NCBI RefSeq assembly: GCF_029867415.1 | Contig: NW_026705392.1 | Location: 186,001-250,000, forward strand | DNA length: 64,000 bases | DNA from: Vicia villosa | Taxonomy: Eukaryota > Streptophyta > Magnoliopsida > Fabales > Fabaceae | Direction: 5' to 3' | Shown: in pieces, positions 20,150 to 32,688 of the stretch | How positions within the stretch are numbered: the first letter of the stretch is position 1 | Layout: every line of letters begins with the position of its first letter | The notes under the pieces: generated by a model | What the model was told of the DNA's origin: nothing | The model's database searches: none | The model's input: only the letters and a program-made list of their open reading frames with translations | Made by a program: the position numbers and the translations under genes

Positions 20150-21436
20150 TGTCGCACCCTCGCGAAAAAAGATACCAACTAACTGGCTAAAATAAGAAAC
20201 AGAGTCGCCACCGAACTTTATTTATCCCACGGAGGGAAGGGAAAATATCGAGAAAACCCGGAAGAAAGAAAAGGTCTTACGACCAGAGATCGGGTAAGGA
20301 AGTCGGTTACGCAAGGGGAAGGTATTAGTACCCCTCACGTCTGTGGTACTCCACAAGATCCACTTATGCTTGCTTCTAATCTAAGGGTATGTTATCTAAT
20401 ACTAAAGCTAAAGGAATATGAAAAAGAAAGGAGAGAAAATGCGGGGAAAAGAAAGAAATATTTACAAAATTGTGCTCGTTCAGGCCCCGCGACTTGATGC
20501 CTACCTATCCCTTTTGAGGAATCAGAGCGCGTAGTTCGGCTCAATATTTTTTGTTTGTTTTGTGTTTTTTAGTGGACAAAGTTACATTCGCATTCTAGCA
20601 TTAGGATAGCTGCTCGCTGAGTGGAGTCTTATGCGTTACCTGTTTGCGATCGAAAGGAAGTAACGTGTCCGTTTAAGGGAAAGAAAGCCCTGGAGGCGAG
20701 AGAGAAGAGAAATGATTGGTTGGTGTTTTTTGATGTAGATAATGGTGAATTGAATCCCAATGCAAGGATACTTACCCTTCTCTACTTTTTAAGAATTTGA
20801 AATTTATTAAGTGTTTTGTGTTTTTTATTGAGTTTTTTGTTGGTGTAGATAATGGTGAATTAAATCTCAATGCAAGGATACTCACCCCTTCTCTATCTTT
20901 TTAAGAGTTTGAAATATTATTAAGCGTTTTAAAGGTTGAAAAACGAAAAAGAAGAAAAGGAAATTTAGGGGAATGACTATCCTATTGTTATGTACAATGG
21001 AATCCTAATATTTGAAAGACTAATCTAATATTTTTGGGGTTTTTACTAAACTAAAAGAGAGAATAAAAGTCTAATAAATAAAATATTTTTAGGTTTTTTA
21101 GACATTATGCATTTAGAAATTAAAACAAGAGAGAAAACTATTTAAGAAAGTAAAACACTTAAACAAAGGGCTACAAAGCAAAATAAAAGGATAGTGTAGC
21201 TGGTAATGAGGCGCTGGGCTTTAGGAGCTAGGCCCAAATTAAACAAGAAGCTGCTAAGAGGAGGTGTACTGCAATAATGGTGATGCAGTATGGGAACATG
21301 GATCGGGTTTGAATTCATAAGCCCCAAGCAAAGTTAAAAATTAACAAAAAAAACCCTAACAATAACAAGAAGAGAGTTTGCCTTATTCTCTTCTATCAAA
21401 CAGTCAACTCTCTGCCTCTTATCTAATTCCACGCTC
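20150..21436 (-). repeat. Tat/Ogre-like LTR relic (minus strand)
   Basis: The minus strand ends GGGTGCGACA at 20150. The LTR end carries the GGTGGCGACTCTG block (20198-20210) seen in Ogre-like LTRs, and the + strand stretch from about 20190 to 20390 is similar in layout to 59700-59860, the end of the minus-strand Ogre LTR. A degenerate direct duplication with AGATAATGGTGAATT lies near 20738 and 20847. The LTR is interrupted at 21437 by a mini-element. How far it extends to the right is unclear; I find no start. The 162 bp at 19988-20149 are unassigned. Confidence 0.5.
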
Positions 21437-23294
21437 TGTAACACCCCAAATCTACCCGATAAATTATACAAAAAATCCGAGTATAAATTTCAAACAAGTT
21501 CATTTGAGGTATCACATATTCGTCATCTCAAAAACATTCACGGCTTACTTGCCTTCATATAGATACATAGCACAAGAATTTAAAACGATAATCAAATCAT
21601 TACTAAAAATCACTTTGTTTAAATTCAATAATTAACTCGCAACGGAATCAACAAACTTCATAACTATACAAATCAAGTCGTAGCATCATTGCACGGTAAC
21701 TTTAAGTTACAATTTAAGCCAAAACCATATAAAAATTCAGCAAAAGAATTAATAATTAAAACAATCGTTTTATCCCCTCGAGTGCTACGTATCAGAGCAA
21801 GACACCAACTCGACTAACAACAACTAAAGACTTCATAAAATCACTTCAAAACTTCCACCGCTATCTTGAGTACCTGTCTGTTTCCCACGGTAAGGGAAAC
21901 ATCATTCAGAAGGGGTGAGATATCGAAAAATATAAACAAAAGTATGATAATTAATATGTTAGAATTAAATCATACAAAATTATCACTTTACAACTTTCAG
22001 ACGACAGCTATAACAACAATTTAAAACTGTACAGTTATAATAACAAAATCAACAACATAATAATAATAGTTATAACAACTATTTTTCATCTTCAAGATGG
22101 TACCTGTCACAACAAGTCATTAGCATAACAACTTATAATTACAACTTCACATTATCACAATTCACTTCACATCGTCACATTCAACAACAACTCAAGTCAC
22201 ATCACGTCACAATTAAATCACACTCATGCCACATATAATGAGACTCTACAATTGCACATGCATATGGTACCCAGGGCTTCAGCCCCCATCACCAATTTCC
22301 AATTAACAGAGGCATCAAGGCATAAGCCTTCGTCACTAATTTGCCAATCCAGGCCGTCACCAAAAATGCATATGTATATGAATGCAAGAAACACATACAA
22401 CAAACAACATCATCGTCACAAAGGCATAAGTCTATATCGTCGCTATACCAATAAATAGAGGTATACGTCGTCAATAAAACATCCTGCAACTTCGCATAAA
22501 ACAACAACAATTATCACCACAACAATAACTAATTTCATCGAATCAACACGACAGAATCACAACAAATAATCCATGGAAAATTCACACACCTTAATCCCAC
22601 ATACAATCATCATATTCCTGGTTATATAATTCGAACCCCACCCTTACCTTGGTAAATATGGACTCTTTCATCATAGCTCTAAGTTTTTCTCCAAAAGAAA
22701 TCCTTTCTAACATCAATTGGAGACACACCTAAACACCAGTTCGGGAATCAACTTACTCGACGAACTTAAAACCCTCAAAATCAAAATCGCTCCGGTCATA
22801 ACTTACCTCTATGAGTCAGGAACGTTATGTCCAAGTACCATAACGATCCAACAGTTGGATTGAGAGATATGCCTGATTTGCCAAGGTGACTCTATGCTGA
22901 AACTTGCTGCGAAAATTAAGGCTTCCTCCATAATTTTCTTCTTCTCTCAAGTGCTCCTCCCTTCTTTCTCTTCTCTTTTCTATTTTTCCTTTATCCCCAA
23001 AAATAAGTTATGAGACTCCAACTGTAAAACCCTAATTTTCTCCTCTTACTATCTCTTTTCTCTTAATGGGCTTAATCCATAATCCATCTATTACGTTTCT
23101 ACTACTAAGGCCCAATTAACTATATCTCTCATACAACTTAATTAACCCGAATAACACAAACACACATACCATTAAATATTTCAAGTAATTATTATATCAC
23201 ATAATAACTAAATAAATAAATAATTATTAAAAATACCAAATAGTATAATTACTAATACAATTAATAAAAATATTAATAAAATCAGGATGTTACA
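21437..23294 (-). repeat. Mini-element 3' LTR
   Basis: 1858 bp, distantly related to LTR1-3. The minus strand has the donor CCAAG|GTAAGGGTGG (gt at 22647-22646), an acceptor ACAGACAG ending at 21874 followed by ACTCAAGATAGC, and an anti-PBS (GTATCAGAGC on +, 21789-21798). No six-copy cassette is seen. Confidence 0.8.
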
Positions 23295-23805
23295 ACTTTC
23301 CCACACTTAGAATATTTTCATCCTCGAAAATCTATACGACATCACCATACTTAACACATCCTTCACATCCAATCCTTCGATCATACGACAACCCGGTCAC
23401 AGTTTAAATCTAGTACTTATACCATCAATCTTCTAATACGATTGCAACATAATCCTTACTAACTTGCCAACCATTTTAGCAATATCTTGAAACATCTTAC
23501 AACGTAGCAATAGCTACCACTTGCTTACATCTGGCTATACAATCTCACTTCATCATCCTCAACAACCTATTCCACACCAAACGCATACGCAATTCTTATT
23601 TCCATATTCAGGTGACCTTCGCTACCGAAGCACCAACAACTTACAACCGAATCATAACCGAGGAGTACAGATTCTCCCTCACTTAGTTCCAAACCAACTC
23701 CTCCAACAAGCAATCAAAAACAACAAGTACCGACAGTGTTGTACACACTTGTCGCGTACTAAGTGATAAACAACAATTAGACAACTCTGGCCGGACAACC
23801 GACTT

Positions 23806-23817
23806 GCTCTGATACCA
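23806..23817 (-). promoter_or_regulatory. Mini-element primer-binding site
   Basis: TGGTATCAGAGC on the minus strand, four bases from the 5' LTR end, same spacing as in the element at 3585. Confidence 0.88.
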
Positions 23818-24163
23818 CTAATGTAACACCCCAAATCTACCCAACAATTATATTAAAATCAGAGTGCAGAAATATTTAAACATCAAACCTGAGGCATTAC
23901 ATTTTCAACTTATAAGCCACAAACAACCTGTATTTCATTTATCCTTGATACATAGCATTCGGCATCCACAATTTTAAAATTATAATTCATACACAAGTTT
24001 ATTCAACTAGATCAAACTTCAACTTATAATTATTCGTCAACTTTTATCCGACCAAAAATATCTTAAAACAACAATAATTACTCCTTATTATTCAACACTA
24101 ATAACACAACAACAAAACAACAACTACAATCATAATCCCATCCCGATTCGATGTTACACGCTC

Positions 24164-25418
24164 TGATTTTTCTTCTCAATGAAACATCTCTCAATTTGAT
24201 TCCCTTCTAGTCTAACAACAAACAAAACCGAAAGCCATAACAAAGAAATCCTCCTATCTCTCTCAATCTCACAATCTCTTTCACTCTGTTCTATCTCTCG
24301 ACACTCTCTCAATCAAATGTCTCAAATCTCCATCAGTAAAATAGATATCACGGAAGAACGACATACCGATCGAAATCCTAGAGATGACTTACTGATAAAT
24401 TTCAGGATGTGAAGCCCGATGCCCGATGGATTATTGTATTTTGTGTCGGTTTGAAGCTGATGCGTATTCTTCATTCTACTTCGAGGTTAAATGAATCGGA
24501 TGTTGATGACTCACTGTTGTCGCCGTTTGTTGCTTGCAGTTCTTCGTTGAGAGCGGATTGAATATGTGTTGCTTGCTGTTGTATCGGAATTGCTTGCAGA
24601 TTTGTTGTTTCGTAACTTGCACACCAAATGTTTGGTGAATTGGTTCAGTTTGGTCTGGTGTGATATGCGATGAAATCGAAGATTGTTGACAGTGGTTGTC
24701 TGATCTCGTTAATCTGAGTTGAATCTGTTTTGAAAGGAAATTGAAATGAAGACAAGCGTAGAAAAGACGCCGAAACGGAGACACAATGGTGCTGAGCGAT
24801 GTCAACTTGTGCGTTCGGTTTTCTGTTTGATGATGTGCAGTGTCTTTATATAGTCTCAGTGGTGGTGAGCAGCTCAGGTGAAAAAAAGTGAAGATGATGA
24901 ACAAAGTTATTTCAGCTGTGAGTTATGTTTATGGTGGTAGGGTGAGCTTCATGAAGAAGGTTGTGAGGGAGTGAAGTGCGGAAGGTAAGAATGATGTGGA
25001 TGGATGAAGATTTGCAGGTTTATGAAATGAGATATAAATTTGATATTGTTATTTCGGTTTGAAAAAATTCTGCAGGGGTGGCGCGGATGGAAGAATCAGT
25101 GAATGGTTATGCGGATTTTGTTGAAGCGTGTGAAATGATTTGAACATGAGAAAGTGGTATAAGCGTTTGCAGGTAGATATTTTATGTAAAGATTTAAAAG
25201 AGATATGGTTCTATGAGTGAATCTTTTGAGGAAGCTTAACAATTTTTCTGCAGAGTTTCTTTACAAATTTCTTTTTCCTCTTGCTTGTGAATGAGAGCAT
25301 GTATATATAGTGTGAGGATTGAGAGGGGAGAATTGACATTTGTGGTAAGAATTGGATAGAAAGGAATCAAAAATTGTTAGTAGTGAAAGGTGTATTTGCA
25401 GATTTTGTGGGATTGAAT
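24164..25418. other. Unassigned sequence between insertions
   Basis: Continues the sequence broken by the mini-element. It has minus-strand TATA-like motifs (TATATAAAGAC near 24843-24853; TATATATACATG near 25299-25310), so it may be promoter-bearing LTR sequence of the Tat-like relic. A 142-codon minus-strand frame (24476-24904) overlaps the first TATA motif and resembles nothing; I do not call it a gene. Confidence 0.35.
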
Positions 25419-26027
25419 TGTAACACCCGTGATTTGGTGAATTAATTTAATTTGATTTAATTAATTTAGATTTATGTAATTATGCGGTGATTAAAATAAT
25501 AAAAATTGGAAGATGTAGTAATGGGCCAGTGTTGTAGTTAGTGAGAAAGGGGGTGCAAGAACTAAGGCCTTTACTAAAGTTATGTTGTGTTTTTCATAAA
25601 ACAAAGTTTTGGAAGAAGAGAAACACAAGTGCATTTGGGAGAACGCATAGAACGTGAAAGTGCGACAGAGGAGGATAAGAGGAAGAGAGCTTCAAGGATC
25701 CCAAACTCTAAGGTAAGGGGGGACTCTTCCGATTAACCTTTATTATCAGGTCGTATGTGATAGGATGGATATTGTATGCTATTGATTCGATAGAGAATAG
25801 ATTCTAGGTTGGGGTTTTTGATCAATTAGATTCAATTTGATAGATTGTATGTAGTTACATGTTTGCAATGTTTGGTGATGTTGTATGTGTTGTTTAATTG
25901 CTGAAATAACATGTATTATCTGTGATTTGGTTCTGTTTTTCGTGTACAATCGCATTTGGTTCGATTGGGAGTTGTTTGGGGAGGTTGAGATGCCGTAAAA
26001 TCTGGTTTTTGGGGTTGCAGGTACGTA

Positions 26028-26204
26028 GTAATCGGTTACTGGCCTTTGGGTAACCGATTACCACTGTGCGAAAAGGTGAAAATTGCTGTTTGGAAGTCAG
26101 TAATCGGTTACTGAAAGGGGGTAACCGATTACCCATACAAAAAACAGCGTGATGAGTTTTGTGAGACTCGGTTACCGGTTACTGGCATTTGGGTAACCGA
26201 TTAC
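26028..26204 (+). repeat. Six-copy GTAATCGGTTAC palindrome cassette in LTR3
   Basis: Copies start at 26028, 26050, 26100, 26121, 26171 and 26193: spacing 22/21/22 inside pairs and 72/71 between pairs. In the first two pairs GTAATCGGTTAC faces GTAACCGATTAC, a perfect 12-bp stem with loops of about 9-10 bases. The third pair has two mismatches. Position relative to the GAACCGT block is the same as in LTR2. Confidence 0.88.
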
Positions 26205-26617
26205 CGCTGTAGGTTTTTGAAAAATACCATTTTTATAAAATCCATATCTTTTGAACCGTAAATCCGATTCGAGTGTCGTTTTTGGTGTTGGATCAATAAT
26301 TTTATTTTCTAGCTAACTAAATAATTAAAAGAGCAGTAGCTCATTTTTATTTCATAACTCGGTATTTTTCGAAATGATGAATCGTGATGGATGTGTTGTA
26401 TGTGGTATGAGACGGTGTAAATACATGTTGTTGTTGTGTTGGTTTGATGTACTTTGTACATGATTGTGAAAGACATTATTGTCGTATGTACTGTGTGATG
26501 AATTGTGTTATGATGGTGTGCTCATATGATTAAAGTGGTGATTAGCATGTGATAGATGATGCATGCATTTTATAATCATATGGTGGCTGAATCCCGAAGT
26601 AGATGGATCAGTGGTCG

Positions 26618-26700
26618 CTAATTCACATTGTGTGGAATTAGTGAGAGGAAGTAGTCGTATCCTTGATGATGGTGGATCAGTGAGATGAGTAGAAACTCAT
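26618..26700 (+). other. Two conserved hairpins in LTR3, changed bases
   Basis: CTAATTC/GAATTAG (26618-26641) keeps the loop core CATTGTGT of LTR1 but swaps an outer G:C for A:T and gains a T:A pair. ATGAGT/ACTCAT around AGAA (26685-26700) swaps a G:C for A:T and gains a T:A pair relative to ATGGG/CCCAT in LTR1. Confidence 0.6.
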
Positions 26701-27301
26701 GATTGGTACCACATGCATATAGTTGCATTGTATTAGGTTTATGAATCATTATAACATGAATGGAAGTGTTCCAATGTTATAATGTTGTGTGTGATTGATG
26801 ATTGTGATTGGTGAATGTGTGTATAATCTGAATGTATTTGATATTGGGTGAGTATTATACAGTTGATGTTTTATCGTTATGAACTGATAACACTGTTTAA
26901 TTGTGAATGAGACTCACCCTTACTGTTGTTATTTTTCAGATTGAAGTGTAGCCGTACTTGCTTGGTGAGGATAGCTCGTAGGATGTTTCGATAGTTTTAG
27001 AGTCGTGTCATGCTCTGGTCTTGTAACACTGGAGAACGTTTGTTTTAGAGTCGGATATTAACTCTCATTTTGGTTTTATTGTTGAATAATGTTGTTTATG
27101 CCTTGAGTATGACAGATATTGTTTTTTATTATTCAACTGAATGAAGTATTCCGCTGTGTTTGAAATATGTTTGAAGTTATTTATGTTCCTCGGAATAGCA
27201 TGACAGGTGTTTTGTTTTATATGAAGTAGTTGTAATGCTCTTGATTACATGTTTACTCTAAAAATATGATTTAATTTATCGGGGTTTAGAAGGGTGTTAC
27301 A

Positions 27302-27820
27302 TGGTGAGTGGAGAAGATGGTGGAGGAGTCGGGAAGAAAATTGTGCATTATTTTGTTGTGAAGTGGAATCAAATTTGTTGTATTTCGTCTATTTTGAGTT
27401 TCTAGAAGAAAGATGAAAATGTCTTGGACCAATGACTAGCAAATGGACCTCTTAATTGAATTAGCTTGGATCTCCTTTAATATTCACACCATACAATCAA
27501 AAAAAGAACAAAACAAACAAAAAGTACAAAAATGTAATAAAAATAATTTTAATTTTAATAATAATTCAAAAATAAATTGAATTAGAATTAAAATTGAAAA
27601 AGAATTAATAGCAAGAAAAACACCATGAATAAAAAATGTACAAAAAAAATGTATATGGAAATGATATGCTATTAATATTTTTTTCTCTAATGAGATGTGT
27701 TAGTGCTTTTGAGGAGTGGCTTTATGTTTGGCAAAACTAATTTAGTAGCAATAGGATAAATAGAATTATAACTTGTAAGAGAAAACAGGTGAAAGTTCTA
27801 TTTAATGGAGAAACATGTTG
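27302..27820. other. Unassigned AT-rich sequence
   Basis: About 520 bp between LTR3 and a copia LTR. A-rich tracts occur around 27490-27660. I see no ORF, repeat boundary or motif that identifies it. Confidence 0.4.
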
Positions 27821-28875
27821 TGTTGAAATGTTTCAACATCAGGAGCAAATGTCGAAGAAGATGTCGTGACATCGTATTTGAGTTGACAGTTTGGATTCTG
27901 TTAAAACAGAAACAGAATATTCCTAAAACATTGAATCCTATATGGAGCTATATCTAAGAAGATCAAGGAGAACATTTAGGAAACTAAATGTGGAAAGATT
28001 TTATAGGAGAATCTGTTGCAAAAGTGTAACAACTTATTGTTGTTACTTGGAGCATATTTTATGGAGATATTTGTTGAGAATATCTTGGAGCTTATATTGT
28101 GGAGCAATTTTAGCAACAATTTTTTATGTCAGTTTGTTACGATTTGAAAGCCCAAATCCAGTTGGGAATAGGTTATAAATAGAAGCTTTGTAACCTAAGT
28201 TTAGCACCAGCCGTAATTTTAATAATGTAGTTTTTAAGGATTGAGTCTGTAGAATGAACCTCTCGGATTGTGGGAAGGTCACCATGTTTTGAGAAGCTAG
28301 CCGAGTATTGACAAGATGTAGTTTTTAGGGTTAGCCGTGTAAGTGACCCACCCAGTTTGTGGGATGGTCACTGATTTGTGCCTCGAAACCTGTAGATAAG
28401 AGGTTTGTTTTACTCACTCAGAAGCTGTGAAGCAATGAGTGAAGTTTTGTTCTTGGAGAAAGATTGTAAGCAACTTCAAGTTAACTTTGTATATGTGCTT
28501 AGAATGTTGGAAATTAGGCCGTCGATGCAGTGGCTGAGGTGTTGACTGCTAGACATCATTGCTATGATTGGGAGTGGAATGGAGATATTCCATATCTAGG
28601 GAGGACCTAGGTAGAAGGGTCATTGGATAGTGATTAAGTGAGAAGTTGTAAACGGGGGAGTTTAACTTTGAATTAATACTGCTAATAATGGACTTCATCC
28701 CTGGCTCGGTAGCCCCCAGAGTAGGTATTGTTGTATAAAGAACTGGGTGAACAATTTTGTGTTATTTATTTTCTGCACTATTATTTGTATTCATATCTTG
28801 TCTGTTTTTATAATGTCAGATCAGATGTCATGACATTCGTATATGACATATGAGTTCTGTCTTACCAGAATTTCA
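27821..28875 (+). repeat. Ty1/copia-type LTR (5' LTR of a split element)
   Basis: Starts TGTTGAAATG and ends CAGAATTTCA, with a primer site two bases later. TATA-like GGTTATAAATAGAAG lies at about 28170-28184. No second LTR is in the window. Assignment to copia rests on LTR size (about 1.06 kb), the ATTGGTATCAGAGC primer context and general look; no coding domain is visible. Confidence 0.65.
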
Positions 28876-29312
28876 ATTGGTATCAGAGCAGGCATCCTGT
28901 TTGTCTCTGGATGAGATCCATGGGGGATACTTTCTGGTTGTGTACAAGGTATAAGATTGTTTGAACAAGGAGTGTTCATATTGTATGGTCCCTTGAAGTG
29001 GAGGATGTACCTATTTGTGGAAGACTAGACCAACCTGACCAGAGTCGTTGTTCCTTCTTGATGAAAGAAGATAATGAAGCTGGAACAAAGAGATTTAAAT
29101 TCAAAGATTTCATGCGGGAGTGAAGAATTTGAATTGAATTGTTCAACTTATATTTAACACAGAGAAGAAGATTGTCAAAACCTTCATGCAGGAGTGAAGA
29201 TATTGATAAGGTAACTTTTGTGCTCATGTGTTTCCATTTGGTCAAGATATTGGTTAGGTCCAGTTTATTGCTTGGTGAAGAAGCAAGCGTATTGTAGGGT
29301 TGATTTACTTTC
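28876..29312 (+). mobile_element. Truncated interior of the copia-like element
   Basis: Begins with primer site TGGTATCAGAGC (28878-28889) and is cut at 29312 by the Ogre element. The sequence resumes after the Ogre with the duplicated CTTTC (46512-46516) and continues to 46795. No gag or pol reading frame can be recognised in either piece. Confidence 0.6.
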
Positions 29313-32300
29313 TGTCATACCCCAAAATTTGCCCGCCATATTTCAAGATATTTTGGCTCCTATGATCATCAGATACTCTAGGATACACAAGGATTGGGCA
29401 TGAGGTCCTCAACTAGGGTTTGGCTCCTTTTTAAGGAAATGAGATTTCTGACACCTCAAGTGGATTTCATGGCTTCTTATATGTTTCAAAGAATCCCCAT
29501 ATCAATTTTTAATCCTTGATTCACAAGATTGCTCAATCTATCGCTCAGAAAGGTCGACAATCGACTACGCTAGGTCAAAAGTCAACTATGATCAAAATGC
29601 AGTCAAACTTCAAGGTTTTTGGTCAACATCAAGGATTTGAGGTTACATTCATCATTTGATCAAGACTTGATCATGATTCATCAAGAAAAGCTCAGAAATC
29701 ATCAAAAGTGCAAGTTTCTAAATTAGGATTTTTGAGCAAAAGTCAACTGAACTTTAACTGATCATATCTCCCACATGGTTCATCATAAATTTCCCAACCA
29801 AAGCTCATTCTCAAGGAAAGTAAATTCTCTACAACTTTTATGTTGGGCCCAAGGTTAAGAAATTCTTCAGCATAAGAGATATTAGCCAAGAGATTACAGG
29901 TCCTTCTAGAAGCTCGCAAAAAGCTATTTTTTGTCAGGAGCCATATCATCAAGATAAAATCCTCAAATGCAAAAAAGGTTCCAAAGTGGCTTGTAGAGGA
30001 TATCTTGGGCTTTCCAAAAAGTCCTAGAACACCTTCATAGGATAAATATTGAGTGAGTTACGATTGTCAGAAGTTGGAGAAATTTGAGAAAACACATGAA
30101 ACCCTAAATGAAGTATCTTGCATTTCCAAGTAATGGGCCATTGTTTTTGAACTATCCACGTGATATTGAGATCATTAAGGGCCCAAAGACTATTTGACAT
30201 TTATTTTATGGTTTTACTCTATTTATTTTTGGATTTATTTACTTAAATTCAATATAAATCAAATAAAATAATAAAATAAATCAAATTAAATACCACAAGA
30301 TATTCCATTCATTGAATCAAGACTAAATTCACATATTGAGGCCAATAACACGTTAAAAAAGTTGTGAGAAATAGATTAAGACTTGATTTAGAAAGTTCCC
30401 ATATAATTTTCAAAATCAAATCTTTTCTAATTAATCCAATTCTTTCTTTCCAAAAATCTTAACCCTAATCCATCCCATATATATACCTAACATATGCTCA
30501 GCCACAGGGGACGAAAACGCTAGCCACAAAAGGTGCCCCGAGCTTGCAAAGAAAATTTCAAGAAACTTGGTATTTTCATACTCCTAATTGCAGCCTTTGT
30601 TAAGAGCAAACAATCGTCACAACCTCCTCACCAGGTAACAGATAGTGCTAATGGACCATTAATATAGTCCCATGATGTGTAGAATATCTGTTTCATGTTC
30701 ATATTATCATATGCATTTTTATTTTCGTTCTTCATTATCCAATGCATATTAATCGAATCTAATGCCTTTCACGAGTTCATGATGATGTTTAGAGAAGTTT
30801 AGAACCAATCAACTGAAGCTTTGATGCACAGGTCGTGATCCACCATGGTTAGGGCAAAAGGCTCTTTTGATTCGGTTTCATGGATCCAGGCCACCATCGG
30901 TTAAAATAACCCCACCATTGTGTTTATCGGCCTTATTCATGCAGAAATCGTAGCAAATTGGTGTTTCTTTGGTAGCTAAATTATGTGCAGGTTTTAAAGG
31001 TGAAAAGGTTGAAGAAGACACGCGTGTCACTGTGTATTTGGCCGGTCAAAAATTCATCCACGCATCTGGATTCTGATTGGATGCGCGTGGATTTCTTTTG
31101 GTTCACATGTTTTTATTTATTTTATATTTCGTTTCCATTATACAAACGAATTGAACATGCAGAAGAGTTGGTGGGAGGCGATCCTGTTAACCATGGGGGA
31201 GGGTGTTCGATCCTCACTCACCCACGTTATTTTATTAAAAAATGTTGCACGTTTTCACTTCAGGTTCCGATACACCTATGCCACACGTGACCACGCTACG
31301 CCCCCACACAAGAGCCGTGAGATCTTCCAGCATTAGATCTGACGTTCACGAAGATGTTGCTCTATCATAGACCTGCAGAGCGCTCCCACACAGAATTATG
31401 CGCCCTTTGTTTTGAAATTTTCTTAGTATTTGTTTGTTTGTTTTTTTTTCTTTCTTTTCACTAATTTAATTAACTAAAACAAAAACCAACAAATTCAGTT
31501 TTAATTATTAGATTAAAAAAAAAAATTTAACTTAGTTTATTTAACTTTAGGTCTTTTAATTAATTTAATATGTTAAGAATTAATTTAAATTTAACTAATT
31601 TAGTAAATTAGGTTTATCTTTTCAACATGATTTTAATTAGGTTGTATATGAAATTTTTTAGGCTTATTATTAATCTTGTAAAAATGTTCTCCCTCGCAAT
31701 TTTCTTTTTCTCATCTAAAACTCTATGTATGGCGCATGTATGTTTATCACTTTTATTCAAGTATTAGAATGTAAATAGGTCAAAAATGTAAATATTTAAA
31801 TGAGTCGCTTTACTTTCCCGCACTTTTAATTTTCTTATTTTATTACTATATCGCTTAGGTGTATGCCTTAGGATTTGTATGATGATACAAGATAATGCAA
31901 TTAATCGCTAGCTCACCAGAAATCAAGATAATTAAATACTTGAATCCAATACACACTTGCACTCACTCACCCCTAGGGTACGCCCCTCTTGGTTGCCTTT
32001 CGAAATAAGGTCGTGTCCCTCGAATGTAGAGGTACCCATTAGCAAAAGTCCCTCGATTAAAAATCATCGCCAAGATCATAAGTCCCTCGATGACCCACGA
32101 TGTTGCCTACGATGATATGATCTAGTCCCTCGAATGGTTGCCTACGAAACGATGATTGTCCCTCCGAGTATTGCTAAAGGTACCTCTATTTGTTGCCTTC
32201 CAACGACCTTGATGACTCTTCAATGACCCGTACGTCCAATATAAACAAGGATTTCCTACTCCTATATAGTATGGATAATCCTAGGAACCGTAAAAAGTAT

Positions 32301-32666
32301 AGAAAAAAGACCAATTAGTTAGGGTAGTGCTCTTAATCTTCTTAGCTCAACAAAAATATCTTTTCAATGCTCTTTCGAAAAACTAAGGCTGCGCATTTAC
32401 GCTAAAGTCCTTATGCCTCTTTTCAACTCAAAAACAAACAAACATGAGCTAAGCAAGTTAAGAGCCCGTAGATAACTACGGATGAAAAGGGTGCTTGCAC
32501 CTTCCCTTTTCATAACTTACCCCCCGAGCCCGTTTTCTTTTAAAAAAAAGGTCTTTTTCTGTACTTTTTACCTTTCCTAACATTGGACAAAATAAAAGTC
32601 GGTGGCGACTCATGCTCACCGCAACATTGTTGCTTTTAAAAATAAAAGTCAGTTCACCGAGTTACA
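29313..32666 (+). repeat. Ogre 5' LTR (LTR A)
   Basis: 3354 bp, TGTCATACCCC...GAGTTACA. Contains a TATA-like CCCATATATATACC (about 30475-30488), a candidate intron (30635-30990), a tRNA-like module (about 31159-31215), poly-T/A-rich downstream sequence, an imperfect repeat of GTCCCTCGA(A/T)G units at about 32020-32180, and an internal copy of the primer motif TGGCGACTC (32603-32611). It lacks 83 bp present in the 3' LTR at 44682-44764. Confidence 0.9.
31159..31215 (+). other. tRNA-like module in Ogre LTR A
   Basis: An A-box-like GCAGAAGAGTTGGTGG and a B-box-like GTGTTCGATCCTC about 40 bp apart, followed by a T-rich stretch. The 3' LTR has the counterpart at about 44987-45043 with a better B box (GGGTTCGATCCTC). 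The arms are too diverged for a functional tRNA call; this may be a tRNA-derived SINE relic. Confidence 0.4.
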
Positions 32667-32670
32667 GAAC

Positions 32671-32688
32671 TGGCGACTCTGCTGGGGA
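32671..32688 (+). promoter_or_regulatory. Ogre primer-binding site (tRNA-Arg type)
   Basis: TGGCGACTCTGCTGGGGA begins four bases after the LTR end. This is the primer site known for Ogre elements and sets both family and orientation. Confidence 0.9.

Larger units (their letters stand above)
21437..24158 (-). mobile_element. Mini LTR element with 527-bp interior, TSD CGCTC
   Basis: Bounded by CGCTC at 21432-21436 and 24159-24163. On the minus strand the order is a short 5' LTR (24158-23822, 337 bp), a primer site TGGTATCAGAGC (23817-23806), a 511-bp interior without an ORF, a purine-rich tract (23310-23295) preceded by a decayed chromovirus end (GAGGATGAAAATATTCT), and a 3' LTR (23294-21437, 1858 bp). 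The LTRs share ends (TGTAACATC...GGGGTGTTACA) but differ greatly in length and have diverged, so the 5' LTR has an internal deletion or the element is a recombinant. It encodes nothing. Confidence 0.8.
25713..26939 (+). other. Putative intron inside LTR3
   Basis: Donor CTCTAAG|GTAAGGGGGGACT and acceptor GTTATTTTTCAG bound 1227 bp at the places matching LTR1 and LTR2. Inferred from conservation only. Confidence 0.45.
25419..27301 (+). repeat. Related chromovirus LTR, LTR3 (solo)
   Basis: 1883 bp from TGTAACACCC to GGGTGTTACA, related to LTR1 and LTR2 but more diverged. It contains the donor (gt at 25713), six-copy cassette, hairpins and acceptor (ends 26939). No target duplication is seen (left TGAAT, right TGGTG) and there is no internal sequence on either side, so it is a solo LTR, possibly formed by inter-element recombination. 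Confidence 0.85.

Noticed and set aside
24476..24904. A 142-codon minus-strand ORF
   Set aside because: It overlaps a TATA-like motif, has no recognisable domain and lies in probable LTR sequence.
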